Positions 45,632 to 55,820 of a stretch of 64,000 bases of DNA are shown here, piece after piece. Made by a program: the position numbers and the translations under genes. The notes beneath the pieces were generated by a model. The model did no database searches. It was given only the letters and a program-made list of their open reading frames with translations, and had not been told where the DNA came from. This DNA is from Deinococcus ficus (lineage in GTDB: Bacteria > Deinococcota > Deinococci > Deinococcales > Deinococcaceae): the NCBI RefSeq assembly GCF_003444775.1, contig NZ_CP021081.1, positions 1,166,001-1,230,000 on the forward strand. The letters run 5' to 3'. Numbering within the stretch: position 1 is the stretch's first letter; each line of letters begins with the position of its first letter.

Positions 45632-45660
45632 AACAGAAACCCCCACCGGGAAGGTGGGGG
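45632..45660 (-). terminator. Intrinsic terminator of the tRNA gene
   Basis: 8-bp arms CCCCCACC/GGTGGGGG with a 5-nt loop, then TTTCTGTT on the minus strand. Confidence 0.8.
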
Positions 45661-45664
45661 ACTT

Positions 45665-45743
<79 letters not shown>

Positions 45744-45799
45744 ACTCTGGTTCCTGTTTTCCGCGTGCCAGAGGCCGTTGGTCTCTTTCGCGCTCAGGA

Positions 45800-45828
45800 A
45801 TAGTACCTCGACTTTCCCGGGCTGTCAA
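45800..45828 (-). promoter_or_regulatory. Consensus sigma-70 promoter of tRNA-fMet
   Basis: TTGACA (45828-45823), 17-nt spacer, TACTAT (45805-45800), about 52 nt before the mature 5' end. It is the clearest -35/-10 pair in the window. Confidence 0.85.
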
Positions 45829-45870
45829 CTTTGTGTCACGTGCCACCCTGCCCCCACCCGCCCCCGCCCT

Positions 45871-45876
45871 TACCCT
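45871..45876 (+). promoter_or_regulatory. -10 element TACCCT, leaderless start of fni
   Basis: 6 nt (GACCCC) to ATG 45883; excludes the longer in-frame start at 45778. Confidence 0.65.
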
Positions 45877-45882
45877 GACCCC

Positions 45883-46917
45883 ATGCCCGACGCCGCGCCC
45901 CCCGCGCCCAGCCCCCTGAGCACCCGGAAACTGCGGCACATCGAGGCCTGCCTGCTCCCCGAAAGCCAGTACCAGCACGTCACCACCGGCCTCGAACGCG
46001 TGCCCTGGCTGTACCGCGCGCTGCCCGAAACGGACCTGGACGACGTGGACCTCCGCACCACCTTCCTGGGCCGGGCCCTCGCGGCCCCCGTGCTGATCGG
46101 CGCGATGACCGGCGGCGCCGAGAAGGCCCGCATCATCAACCGCCACCTCGCCACCGCCGCTGCGCGGCTGGGGATCGGCATGATGCTCGGCTCGCAGCGC
46201 GTCATGCTCGAACACCCGGACGCCGCCCCCACCTTCCAGGTCCGCGAGCACGCCCCCGACATCCTGCTCGTGGGCAACCTGGGCGCCGCGCAGTTCCTCC
46301 AGGGGTACGGTGCCGCCCAGGCCACCCGCGCCGTGCAGGAGGTAGGCGCCGACGCCCTCGCCATCCACGTCAACCCCCTCCAGGAAGCCCTGCAACCCGG
46401 CGGCGACACCCACTGGCAGGGCCTCACCGAACGCCTGAACAGCCTGGTGCCCCACCTGCCCTTCCCGGTCATCCTCAAGGAGGTCGGGCACGGCCTGGAC
46501 CCCGCCACCATCCACGCCGTGCGCCCCGCCGGGTTCGCCGCGCTGGACGTGGCCGGCGCCGGCGGCACCAGCTGGGCCCGGGTGGAACAGCTCGTGCACC
46601 ACGGCCAGGTGCTCAGTCCTGACCTGTGCGAACTCGGCCACCCCACTGCCGATGCCCTGCGCGCCGCCCGTCTGGCGGCCCCCGGCACGCCCCTGATCGC
46701 CTCCGGCGGCATCCGCACCGGCCTGGACGCCGCCCGCGCCCTCAGTCTGGGCGCCGGGGCGGTCGCGGTCGCCCGGCCCCTCCTGGCCCCCGCCCTGGAC
46801 AGCGCGGACGCCGTGGAAGCGTGGCTGCGGACCTTCCTTCAGGACCTGCGGGTCGCGCTGTTCGTCGGCGGATTCCCCGACGTGCCCTCCGCGCGCGCGG
46901 CGTCCGGCTCGTCCTGA
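45883..46917 (+). CDS. fni: Isopentenyl-diphosphate delta-isomerase, type 2
   Basis: 344 residues; FMN- and NADPH-dependent isomerase of IPP and DMAPP. Seen: RKLRHIEACL near the N-terminus, LIGAMTGGAEKARIINRHLA (flavin loop), MLGSQRVML, LVGNLGAAQFLQGYG, HVNPLQEALQPGGD, VILKEVGHGLDP, ALDVAGAGGTSWARVE and LIASGGIRTGLDAARAL. Isoprenoid supply for carotenoids and menaquinone. Its last 79 nt overlap the 3' end of the convergent ltrA-like gene. Confidence 0.95.
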   Translation: MPDAAPPAPSPLSTRKLRHIEACLLPESQYQHVTTGLERVPWLYRALPETDLDDVDLRTTFLGRALAAPVLIGAMTGGAEKARIINRHLATAAARLGIGMMLGSQRVMLEHPDAAPTFQVREHAPDILLVGNLGAAQFLQGYGAAQATRAVQEVGADALAIHVNPLQEALQPGGDTHWQGLTERLNSLVPHLPFPVILKEVGHGLDPATIHAVRPAGFAALDVAGAGGTSWARVEQLVHHGQVLSPDLCELGHPTADALRAARLAAPGTPLIASGGIRTGLDAARALSLGAGAVAVARPLLAPALDSADAVEAWLRTFLQDLRVALFVGGFPDVPSARAASGSS

Positions 46918-48191
46918 AGCGCCTCCACCACCTCCGGCTCCAGGGAATCCGGCGCGCTCCCTTCCTCCAGCCGGTCCGCCACCACCTCCTCCAGCCGGCC
47001 CAGGCGCGTCGTGACCGGGTCCGTCGCCACCAGGAACGCCGCCAGCAGTGTTATGCCGGCCGCCAGCAGGTGCAGCTGCACCGTGTCCAGGTCCAGCGCC
47101 GCCAGCCCCGCCGCGGCGCCCGCCGCGAGCAGCATCACCCAGATACTGCGGTCCCGCAGCCGCGCCCGGTGCGTCACGATCAGCGAATTCGCCCGCAGGC
47201 CCACCAGCGCGATCAACGCGCCCGCCAGCGGCCACGCGACCCACTGCTGACTCACCGCGTCCTTCTTCGCGTCCACGTCACTGATGCCGTGCCCCAGGCC
47301 CACGCCCACCATCACCACCGCCAGCGTGAACGGCAGGTGCCCGTACAGCCACGACAGCATCCGCCCCACCTGCCCCTCCACGTGCGCCGCCAGCAGCGGC
47401 AGCGCCCGCGCCTGATCGAAGTACAGCCGCCACAACCCCACCACCGTCAGGATTGCCGCCAGCGCCGGCACGAGGGTCGCCCACGTCAGCGCCTGCTTGC
47501 GCCCCCCGGTCACCACCTCCGTCACGATGGCGCCCAGCGCGATGATCTGCAGCAGCCCCACCCGCTCCGGCAGGTGCCCCTCATGCGGCAGCCGCGCATG
47601 CGCATGTGCGCGCGTGAACACCGGCGTGAGCACCTCCACGGCCAGCGCTGCCCCCCACAGCCCCAATTGCCCGCCCGAGCCGCCCGGCAACGCCGCCGAC
47701 GCCAGCCACATCCCGCCCGCCAGCCCCTGCGACCCCGCCAGCCGCCACGGGAACGCCTCGCCCTCCTCCCGCGCCGCATGCAACGACTGCAGCGCCTGCA
47801 ACACGCGGTTCACGCCGAACGCCAGCGCGAACGCCCGGCCCGTGTCCACCAGATCCCCGCGCAGCGTCAGGGCAATCATGCTCATCGTCACCAGCTGCGC
47901 CAGCGTGCCCCACCGATACGCCCGCGACTCGTTCCCATACCGCGAGGCGTACACCGCATTGCTCGCCCACGCCCACCACACCGCCCCGAACAGCAGCGTG
48001 AACACCCCCAGCTGCGCCAGCTGCGGTGCGTCCCCCAGCCGCTTCGCCAGCTGATCGAACGCCACCACGAAAATCAGGTCATAGAACAGCTCCAGCCACG
48101 TGACCTTCTGCTCCCCATGCCCCCCCTGCTCCTGCGAGGGCGGAACCTGCCCCTCCTGAAGGGTGACGTCGTCCGGCTGGCCGGCCGTCAC
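46839..48191 (-). CDS. Low temperature requirement protein A (LtrA) family membrane protein
   Basis: 450 residues, about 11-12 membrane helices. The family start is seen: KVTWLELFYDLIFVVAFDQLA, with WWAWASNAVYASRYGNESRAYRWGT and further EX..D and E.FTRAHAH blocks. The protein's function is unknown (named from a Listeria cold-growth mutant). The N-terminal 30 and C-terminal 60 residues are charged and cytoplasmic. GTG start overlaps the ruvA stop (GTGA); the 3' end overlaps fni antisense by 79 nt. Confidence 0.88.
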   Translation of the reverse strand: MTAGQPDDVTLQEGQVPPSQEQGGHGEQKVTWLELFYDLIFVVAFDQLAKRLGDAPQLAQLGVFTLLFGAVWWAWASNAVYASRYGNESRAYRWGTLAQLVTMSMIALTLRGDLVDTGRAFALAFGVNRVLQALQSLHAAREEGEAFPWRLAGSQGLAGGMWLASAALPGGSGGQLGLWGAALAVEVLTPVFTRAHAHARLPHEGHLPERVGLLQIIALGAIVTEVVTGGRKQALTWATLVPALAAILTVVGLWRLYFDQARALPLLAAHVEGQVGRMLSWLYGHLPFTLAVVMVGVGLGHGISDVDAKKDAVSQQWVAWPLAGALIALVGLRANSLIVTHRARLRDRSIWVMLLAAGAAAGLAALDLDTVQLHLLAAGITLLAAFLVATDPVTTRLGRLEEVVADRLEEGSAPDSLEPEVVEALQDEPDAARAEGTSGNPPTNSATRRS

Positions 48192-48787
48192 CTCAGCCGC
48201 CCCAGCCCCTTGCGGATCAGCGCGTCCGCACTCGCCTCCGGTTCCGCTGCCACCAGCTCCGACACCAAGGCCCGCACCTGCGCCTCCCGGAACCCCAGCG
48301 CCAGCAGCGCCTCCACCGCGTCCCGGCCCGCCGTGCTCGCCACCGGCCGCGCCTTCCCGCCCGCGGCCACGCCCGCCACAGCCAGATGCTCCGGCACCTT
48401 GCCCTGCAATTCCAGCACCAGCCGCTCCGCGGTCTTCTTGCCCACCCCGGACACGCTGGACAGCAGCTTCGCGTCCCCGCTCAGCAGCCCCTGCGCCAGC
48501 GCCGACACCGGCATCGCCGACAACAGCGCCAGCCCCAGCTTCGGCCCCACCCCGCTCACCCCCGTCAGCAGATCAAACAGTTTCACGCTGTCCGCATCCA
48601 GAAACCCGAACAGCAACTGCGCGTCCTCCCGCACCACAAACCGCGTGTTCAGCTCCGCGCTCTCGCCCACCACCAGCTTCGAGAGCGTCCCCGCCGGGCA
48701 CTGCACCTCATACCCCACGCCGCCCGCCACGACCACGGCACTCTGCTCCCTCACTTCACGCACCACGCCGGACAGGTAAGCAATCAC
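48188..48787 (-). CDS. ruvA: Holliday junction DNA helicase subunit RuvA
   Basis: 199 residues; tetrameric junction-binding partner of RuvB. N-terminal OB domain IAYLSGVVREVREQSAVVVAGGVGYEV, then two helix-hairpin-helix motifs LLTGVSGVGPKLGLALLS and LLSSVSGVGKKTAERLVLEL, and a C-terminal domain LLALGFREAQVRALV that contacts RuvB. GTG start is leaderless (TAGAAT, 6 nt). The LtrA-like gene is coupled downstream. Confidence 0.97.
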   Translation of the reverse strand: MIAYLSGVVREVREQSAVVVAGGVGYEVQCPAGTLSKLVVGESAELNTRFVVREDAQLLFGFLDADSVKLFDLLTGVSGVGPKLGLALLSAMPVSALAQGLLSGDAKLLSSVSGVGKKTAERLVLELQGKVPEHLAVAGVAAGGKARPVASTAGRDAVEALLALGFREAQVRALVSELVAAEPEASADALIRKGLGRLR

Positions 48788-48793
48788 CCGCCG

Positions 48794-48799
48794 ATTCTA
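48794..48799 (-). promoter_or_regulatory. -10 element TAGAAT, leaderless start of ruvA
   Basis: 6 nt (CGGCGG) to GTG 48787. Confidence 0.75.
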
Positions 48800-48989
48800 A
48801 AGGCCCACCCACACGCCCGCCGTGTCCAGCCACCCCAAAGGTCACGCTGCCAGAAGCCACGGTGCTCCAGGCCCTGGCCGGGGAACGTGCGCCGTAACAG
48901 TTCAGGCGGACATACGCGGGCGGTGAACCCTCCGCGACAGGTGCCAGGGGAGATCATCAAGTGAGGCAATCCGCGCTTCCCCGCCAGCC

Positions 48990-48995
48990 TAGACT
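48990..48995 (+). promoter_or_regulatory. -10 element TAGACT, leaderless start of the interrupted gene
   Basis: 6 nt (CGTCCC) to ATG 49002. Confidence 0.65.
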
Positions 48996-49001
48996 CGTCC
49001 C

Positions 49002-49391
49002 ATGCGACCCGTCCTGCTCGCCCTGCTTATCGCCTCCACAGCGGCCGCACAGACCATCCCAGGCACGCAGGCGGCCACAGCAGTCCAGAAGATGTCCATC
49101 AGCCGCAACGCGAAACTCTTCACTGGCCGGACCTGCGCCGCGTGGGGAATCACCACCACTCTCGTCCCAGACGACGTCCCCGACGCCCTTCGCAGGCAGA
49201 CGACCACCGCCGCCGTGAAGGACATCCTCAACCAGTACGCTTAGGCTGGCGTAAAGGTCACGACCCTGCGCTGGACGGCCGACGGCGGGGTAGAGGTGTA
49301 CGTGAAAGAGGAAGGCCGTTACCGGCACATCGCCGCCCTGAACGACAGAGGCCGGTGGTACACCGTAACATTCAGCTGCCTGCTCAAGTAA
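49002..49391 (+). pseudogene. Secreted small protein interrupted by an in-frame amber codon
   Basis: The ATG frame has a clear signal peptide (MRPVLLALLIASTAAAQ, cut after AAA) and runs to TAG at 49242-49244 after KDILNQYA. The same frame stays open after the TAG for 48 more codons, AGVKVTTLRWTADGGVEVYV, RYRHIAALNDRGRWYTV, ending TFSCLLK and TAA at 49389. The downstream part alternates beta-strand residues and contains the second Cys (first in GRTCAAWG), so the original protein was 129 residues with a probable disulfide. A single CAG-to-TAG change would explain it. Programmed readthrough is possible but not supported by other evidence. Confidence 0.7.
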
Positions 49392-50151
49392 CAGATTATC
49401 GGAGTTCAGGTTCGTGGTTGCCAAATGGTTGATGTCCTACCCGACCCATCAGCTAGAGGCACGCCGAAGCTGTATGGTGAAAGTCCAGCGCCCATATCGG
49501 AAACTCCATACCCCATAGAACTGGAGTATGGGCCGGGCATTGTCCACTTTCGACATCCAGCGGAATCACGAGCGCAAGCATCTAGCACTCGGCTTCCCAG
49601 GAATGGCTCATATCTGCCCGCAGACACACAAGAGACAGCTGCGCACTGCGGAAGGCGGCATCATTCACGGCATCACCGTATTGCTGCTTCGCGTTGTTGA
49701 GGCTCGTGCCGTCCAGCTCGATGGCGATGACGGCCCGAAAGTCAGGCAGACGGACCACCAGGAAATCCATGTGTTTGTTCCGGAGGCGGGCCTTTGCTCC
49801 CTGTTTTTCTCCGTATCGCCGGGTTTTGATGGCGAAGATATCGTTCAGGCGAACATTCGGGAGAACCCTGTAACCTTCCGGCAGGGCCAACTCCAGCACC
49901 GTGAAAAACGCCAGCTCACCTCGGTCAGGAAGTACGCTTTTGGTTTGATCGGCAGTGACAGGGGCATGCCCGCAGGAACTGATGTGGCCGGTACGCCCCT
50001 AGGAATGGTCAGTAGGGATTACCGCACGAGGTTTTGTTGATGGTAACGAACCTATAGGAGATGATCGAGGCTGCCGCCTGTCCGCCACATGAGACTTGTA
50101 CTTTCGGGACATAGACCTGGGAGACAATCCTCTACCACGGCTGCGAAACAC
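49392..50151. other. Lower-GC patch with decayed genes
   Basis: This stretch is visibly richer in A and T than the rest and uses codons that are rare elsewhere (ATA, AGA, CTA). Besides the DUF2726 remnant there is an open frame on plus at 49425-49700 (VDVLPDPSARGTPKLYG, PYPIELEYGPGIVHF) without SD or -10, of doubtful coding value. No transposase, inverted-repeat end or att site is visible. It is probably a decaying acquired segment between ruvA and leuS. Confidence 0.5.
49582..49967 (-). pseudogene. DUF2726 protein, frameshifted
   Basis: From ATG 49967 one frame reads MPLSLPIKPKAYFLTEV; the next frame continues ELAFFTVLELALPEGYRVLP, NVRLNDIFAIK, KHMDFLVVRLPDFRAVIAIELDG and DAAFRSAQLSLVCLRA. 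Joined they give the usual DUF2726 order (FLT..E..FF..L, V.L.D., DF.V....VIELD). Loss of one G near 49912-49918 (GAGGTGAGC where GAGGTGGAGC is expected) explains the shift. The C-terminus WEAEC also looks altered. DUF2726 has a restriction-nuclease-like fold. Confidence 0.65.
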
Positions 50152-50191
50152 AAATGTAACCCCCTCACCTTGCGGGCGGGGGGTTACATTT
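50152..50191 (-). terminator. Intrinsic terminator of leuS
   Basis: 13-bp arms AAATGTAACCCCC and GGGGGTTACATTT with a 14-nt loop, followed by GTGTTTCG on the minus strand. Confidence 0.8.
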
Positions 50192-50233
50192 GCCGGAACG
50201 TCCCGGCCACTTGAGGGCACCGTCTCTGTCCCT

Positions 50234-52705
<2,472 letters not shown>

Positions 52706-52720
52706 GGTCGTCACTCCTTG

Positions 52721-52754
52721 AGAAAGAAAAGCCCCGGCTGACACGCAGCCGGGG
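52721..52754 (-). terminator. Terminator in the leuS leader (attenuator)
   Basis: 9-bp stem CCCCGGCTG/CAGCCGGGG with loop CGTGT, then CTTTTCTTTCT, ending just before the leuS SD (52719-52714). Confidence 0.85.
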
Positions 52755-52774
52755 ACGCACGCACAAGCTGGAGG

Positions 52775-52816
52775 CTAGGCGAGGCGTCCCCGGGTGAGAA
52801 GCGCAGAGCGGATCAT
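52775..52816 (-). CDS. leuS leader peptide MIRSALLTRGRLA
   Basis: 13 codons and TAG, beginning at the ATG 7 nt after the -10, so translated from a leaderless 5' end. Leu codons are CTT and CTC at positions 6-7 and CTC at 12. CTT is uncommon in this GC-rich genome, where CTG dominates. Codons 8-11 encode antiterminator segment A. Confidence 0.7.
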   Translation of the reverse strand: MIRSALLTRGRLA

Positions 52817-52823
52817 GGCTCAG

Positions 52824-52829
52824 AGTGTA
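52824..52829 (-). promoter_or_regulatory. -10 element TACACT of the leuS leader
   Basis: 7 nt to the leader-peptide ATG at 52816. Confidence 0.7.
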
Positions 52830-52872
52830 CCGGATCACGGCCGGGCGTGCATCCACCGCATGGCGGGGCCCG

Positions 52873-52878
52873 TACACT
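52873..52878 (+). promoter_or_regulatory. -10 element TACACT of the EEP gene
   Basis: 8 nt to ATG 52887; divergent from the leuS leader promoter about 50 bp away. Confidence 0.55.
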
Positions 52879-52886
52879 GGGGGCAC

Positions 52887-53966
52887 ATGCCATCCCGATC
52901 CCGCCCGCACTGGCTTCCCCGCCTGCTGACCGGCCTGCTCCTGCTTGTGGGCGTGCTGGCGGGCCTGGTGTACGCCCTGACCGACCACCCGAAACCCGTG
53001 CAGGCCGCCGATCTGACCTGCCCCGCCTCGGCCCCCACCCTGAAGGCCGGGCAGGCCGTGAAGGTGCTGAACTGGAACGTGCAGTACCTCGCGGGCCGCG
53101 GGTACGTCTTCTTCTACGACACGCTGGCCGGCGACGGCCCCGACACCCGCCCCAGCGCCGAGTCGGTGGCCCGCACGCTGGACGAGGTGGTCGGGGTGAT
53201 CCGGGAGGAGAACCCGGACCTGATCCTGTTGCAGGAGGTGGACCGGGACAGCGACCGCACCGGCAACGCCGACCAGCTGCAACTGATCCAGGCTGCCCTG
53301 GGAGGCGCGTACCCCTGCGCGGCGACCACGTACTACCACCGCGCGACCTTCGTGCCGCACCCGAAGATCATGGGCCGCGTAGGCCTGAGCCTGAGCACCC
53401 TCAGCCGCTACCGCCTGGATTCCGCCACCCGGTACGCCCTGCCGCGCATCTGCGGGGACCCGGTCACGGTCGCCTTCAACTTCAAGCGCGCGGTGCTGGG
53501 CGTGACCCTGCCCGTGCAGGGGGGCGAGCGGTTGACCGCGTACAGCACGCACATGGACGCCTTCGCGCAGGGCTGCGACACCATGCGCCGGCAGGTTGCG
53601 GCCGTGCAGACCCTGCTGGACGGCACGGCCCGGCCCTGGGTGATGGGCGGGGACTTCAACCTGCTCGCCACCCGCGCCGCCTACGACCGCCTGCGGCCCC
53701 GCGAGCAGGCGTACTTCAATCCGAACACCGAACTCGCGCCGCTGCTGGACCGTTTCGAGACCTTCCCCAGCCGCGCCCAGGTGGACAGCGGCGACCCGGC
53801 GTTCATCACGCACTACCCGAACGACCCGCAGGTGGGCAAGCCCGACCGGACCATCGACTACTTCGTGTACTCCCCGGGCCTGACCCGCCGCGGCGAGCGC
53901 GTGCGGCAGGACGACCCGAAGATCAGCGACCATTACGCCCTGGTCACCACCGTTCAGCTGCCGTGA
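52887..53966 (+). CDS. Endonuclease/exonuclease/phosphatase family protein, membrane anchored
   Basis: 359 residues. An N-terminal helix (about 12-32, LLTGLLLLVGVLAGLVYAL) anchors or exports the protein, then an EEP domain: KVLNWNVQYL (first Asn), DLILLQEVDRDS (metal Glu), TAYSTHMDAF (His), WVMGGDFNLLA (GDFN), RTIDYFVYS and ISDHYALVTT (SDH catalytic Asp-His). The active site is complete. EEP proteins include DNases, sphingomyelinases and phosphatases; a periplasmic location is inferred. In-frame starts upstream precede the promoter and are rejected. Confidence 0.9.
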   Translation: MPSRSRPHWLPRLLTGLLLLVGVLAGLVYALTDHPKPVQAADLTCPASAPTLKAGQAVKVLNWNVQYLAGRGYVFFYDTLAGDGPDTRPSAESVARTLDEVVGVIREENPDLILLQEVDRDSDRTGNADQLQLIQAALGGAYPCAATTYYHRATFVPHPKIMGRVGLSLSTLSRYRLDSATRYALPRICGDPVTVAFNFKRAVLGVTLPVQGGERLTAYSTHMDAFAQGCDTMRRQVAAVQTLLDGTARPWVMGGDFNLLATRAAYDRLRPREQAYFNPNTELAPLLDRFETFPSRAQVDSGDPAFITHYPNDPQVGKPDRTIDYFVYSPGLTRRGERVRQDDPKISDHYALVTTVQLP

Positions 53967-53976
53967 AGGTAAGAAA

Positions 53977-54007
53977 GGGGCCGGCTGAGTTGCTTCCCGC
54001 CGGCCCC
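53977..54007. terminator. Bidirectional hairpin, EEP/54021 gene
   Basis: 9-bp arms GGGGCCGGC and GCCGGCCCC, 13-nt loop; on the minus strand TTTCTTACCTTC follows. Confidence 0.7.
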
Positions 54008-54020
54008 AAGCCCTGCCGGT

Positions 54021-54443
54021 TCAGTGTTCGCCGCGAGCCGTGATGGTCACCAGCGTGTTCCCGTCCAGCCGGTCGGCGACGTACGTGAGCTGCTCGCCGT
54101 GGCCGTTCAGCACGGCCGCTTCCTGAATGCCGTCGTCGGGGATGCGGCTCAGGACCGCGTACCCGCCGGCCGTCAGGGCGTCCAGCACGGGGGCCGGCTG
54201 CCAGCCGCTCAGCTCGTACTGTTCCACGCGGGTCACGCCGCGCCGCACCTCGCCCCGCACCGTCTGCGAGGCGGGGCAGGTGGCGGTCGCGCCGGCCGGC
54301 ACGGGTGCCAAGCCCCACACCTGCCCCGGCGTTTCCAGGCAGTAGTCCGCGCGGCTCCAGCGGGCCTCGCGCGACCACAGCACACCCAGCAGCGCCGTGA
54401 CGGCCAGCAGGGCCGCCAGCAGCGCCCACAGCCACCGCTTCAC
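54021..54443 (-). CDS. Hypothetical membrane-anchored protein
   Basis: 140 residues: basic start MKRW, one hydrophobic helix (about 4-24), then an extracytoplasmic domain with two Cys (ADYCLETPG, TATCPASQTV), strands EQYELSGWQPAPVLDALTAG and a C-terminal QLTYVADRLDGNTLVTITA. No family recognised. It begins 5 nt after hpt and shares its transcript. Confidence 0.65.
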   Translation of the reverse strand: MKRWLWALLAALLAVTALLGVLWSREARWSRADYCLETPGQVWGLAPVPAGATATCPASQTVRGEVRRGVTRVEQYELSGWQPAPVLDALTAGGYAVLSRIPDDGIQEAAVLNGHGEQLTYVADRLDGNTLVTITARGEH

Positions 54444-54447
54444 GCCC

Positions 54448-54975
<528 letters not shown>

Positions 54976-54983
54976 AGATCACA

Positions 54984-54989
54984 AGGCTA
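54984..54989 (-). promoter_or_regulatory. -10 element TAGCCT of hpt
   Basis: 8 nt to ATG 54975. Confidence 0.5.
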
Positions 54990-55010
54990 ACACGCCCCCG
55001 AAAGGCCGCC

Positions 55011-55016
55011 TATACT
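55011..55016 (+). promoter_or_regulatory. -10 element TATACT, leaderless start of trpC
   Basis: 6 C residues separate it from GTG 55023, leaving no room for a Trp leader peptide. Confidence 0.75.
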
Positions 55017-55022
55017 CCCCCC

Positions 55023-55820
55023 GTGACCGCGCCCGCCTTCCCACCGCCCCTGGCCCTGGAGCGCGTGCCCGGCGTCCTGGGCCGCATCGTGCATGAGCGC
55101 GCCGCCGATTACGCGCACGCCGACCCTGATCCCGGCCCGGCCCGCCCGGCGGCCCGGCGGTTCGAGGCGGCCCTGAGCGGCCCGGCCCTCGCGCTGATCG
55201 CGGAGGTGAAACGCGCCAGCCCCAGCCAGGGCGCCATCGCCCCGCTGGACCCGGTGGACGCCGCCCGCGCGTACGAGGCCGGCGGCGCGCACGCCCTGAG
55301 CGTCCTGACCGAGCCGCGGCACTTTGACGGCACACTGGACTTCCTGCACCGCATCACCGCCGCTCAGAGCCTGCCGGCGCTGCGCAAGGACTTCGTGGTG
55401 CACGCCGCCATGCTGCGCGAGGCCGCCGAGGCCGGCGCGGCCGCCGCCCTGCTGATGGTGAGCGTGCTGGGCGAGGCGACCGGGGCGTACCTGGCGGTGG
55501 CCGAGCATCTGGGTCTGGACGCCCTGGTCGAGGTGCACGACGAGGCGGAACTGGACATCGCCCTGGCGACGGAGGCGCGGATCATCGGCGTGAACAACCG
55601 TGACCTGAAAACCCTGCACATCGACCTGGACGTGAGTCCCCGCCTGATCGCCCGCGCCCGGGCGGCGGGGTTTACGGGCGTGCTTGTCGCCGAGAGCGGG
55701 TACCGCACCCCCGCCGACCTGCGCACCGTGCGCGGGCTGGCGGACGCGGTGCTGGTCGGCACGAGTCTCGCGGCCAGCGGCGACCTCGCCCAGGCCGCCC
55801 GCGACCTGATGCGGCCTTGA
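55023..55820 (+). CDS. trpC: Indole-3-glycerol-phosphate synthase
   Basis: 265 residues, TIM barrel of tryptophan synthesis. Seen: LALIAEVKRASPSQGAI (catalytic Lys), GAHALSVLTEPRHFDGTLD, LPALRKDFVVHAAML (second catalytic Lys), GVNNRDLKTLHIDLD (NNRDL) and VLVAESGYRTPADL. The other trp genes are not in the window. A TTGA overlap joins it to the MBL-fold gene. Confidence 0.95.
   Translation: MTAPAFPPPLALERVPGVLGRIVHERAADYAHADPDPGPARPAARRFEAALSGPALALIAEVKRASPSQGAIAPLDPVDAARAYEAGGAHALSVLTEPRHFDGTLDFLHRITAAQSLPALRKDFVVHAAMLREAAEAGAAAALLMVSVLGEATGAYLAVAEHLGLDALVEVHDEAELDIALATEARIIGVNNRDLKTLHIDLDVSPRLIARARAAGFTGVLVAESGYRTPADLRTVRGLADAVLVGTSLAASGDLAQAARDLMRP

Larger units (their letters stand above)
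52721..52829 (-). promoter_or_regulatory. leuS attenuator leader
   Basis: Order on the minus strand: -10 TACACT, 7 nt, mini-ORF with Leu-Leu, stop, terminator, U-rich tract, SD, leuS ATG. Segment A, CCGGGGACGC (52793-52784, codons 8-11 of the mini-ORF), is a perfect 10-nt complement of segment B, GCGTCCCCGG (52758-52749), and B also supplies the 5' arm of the terminator. A:B and the terminator exclude each other. A ribosome moving to the stop codon would cover A and allow termination; when translation is impaired, A:B could form and let RNA polymerase through. The control model is inferred. Confidence 0.75.

Noticed and set aside
46626..48779. 717-codon open frame on the plus strand
   Set aside because: It is antisense to ltrA-like and ruvA, with Arg/Pro/His-rich sequence typical of shadow frames in GC-rich DNA.
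49425..49700. 91-codon plus-strand ORF as a gene
   Set aside because: It has no SD or -10 in the usual position, atypical codons, and its 3' half overlaps the DUF2726 remnant in antisense.
49528..50040. 170-codon plus-strand frame as a gene
   Set aside because: It is antisense to the recognisable DUF2726 remnant.
52706..52886. T-box riboswitch ahead of leuS (and likewise cysS)
   Set aside because: No TGGNACCGCG core or specifier-loop layout on the coding strand; the mini-ORF and terminator explain the leader better.
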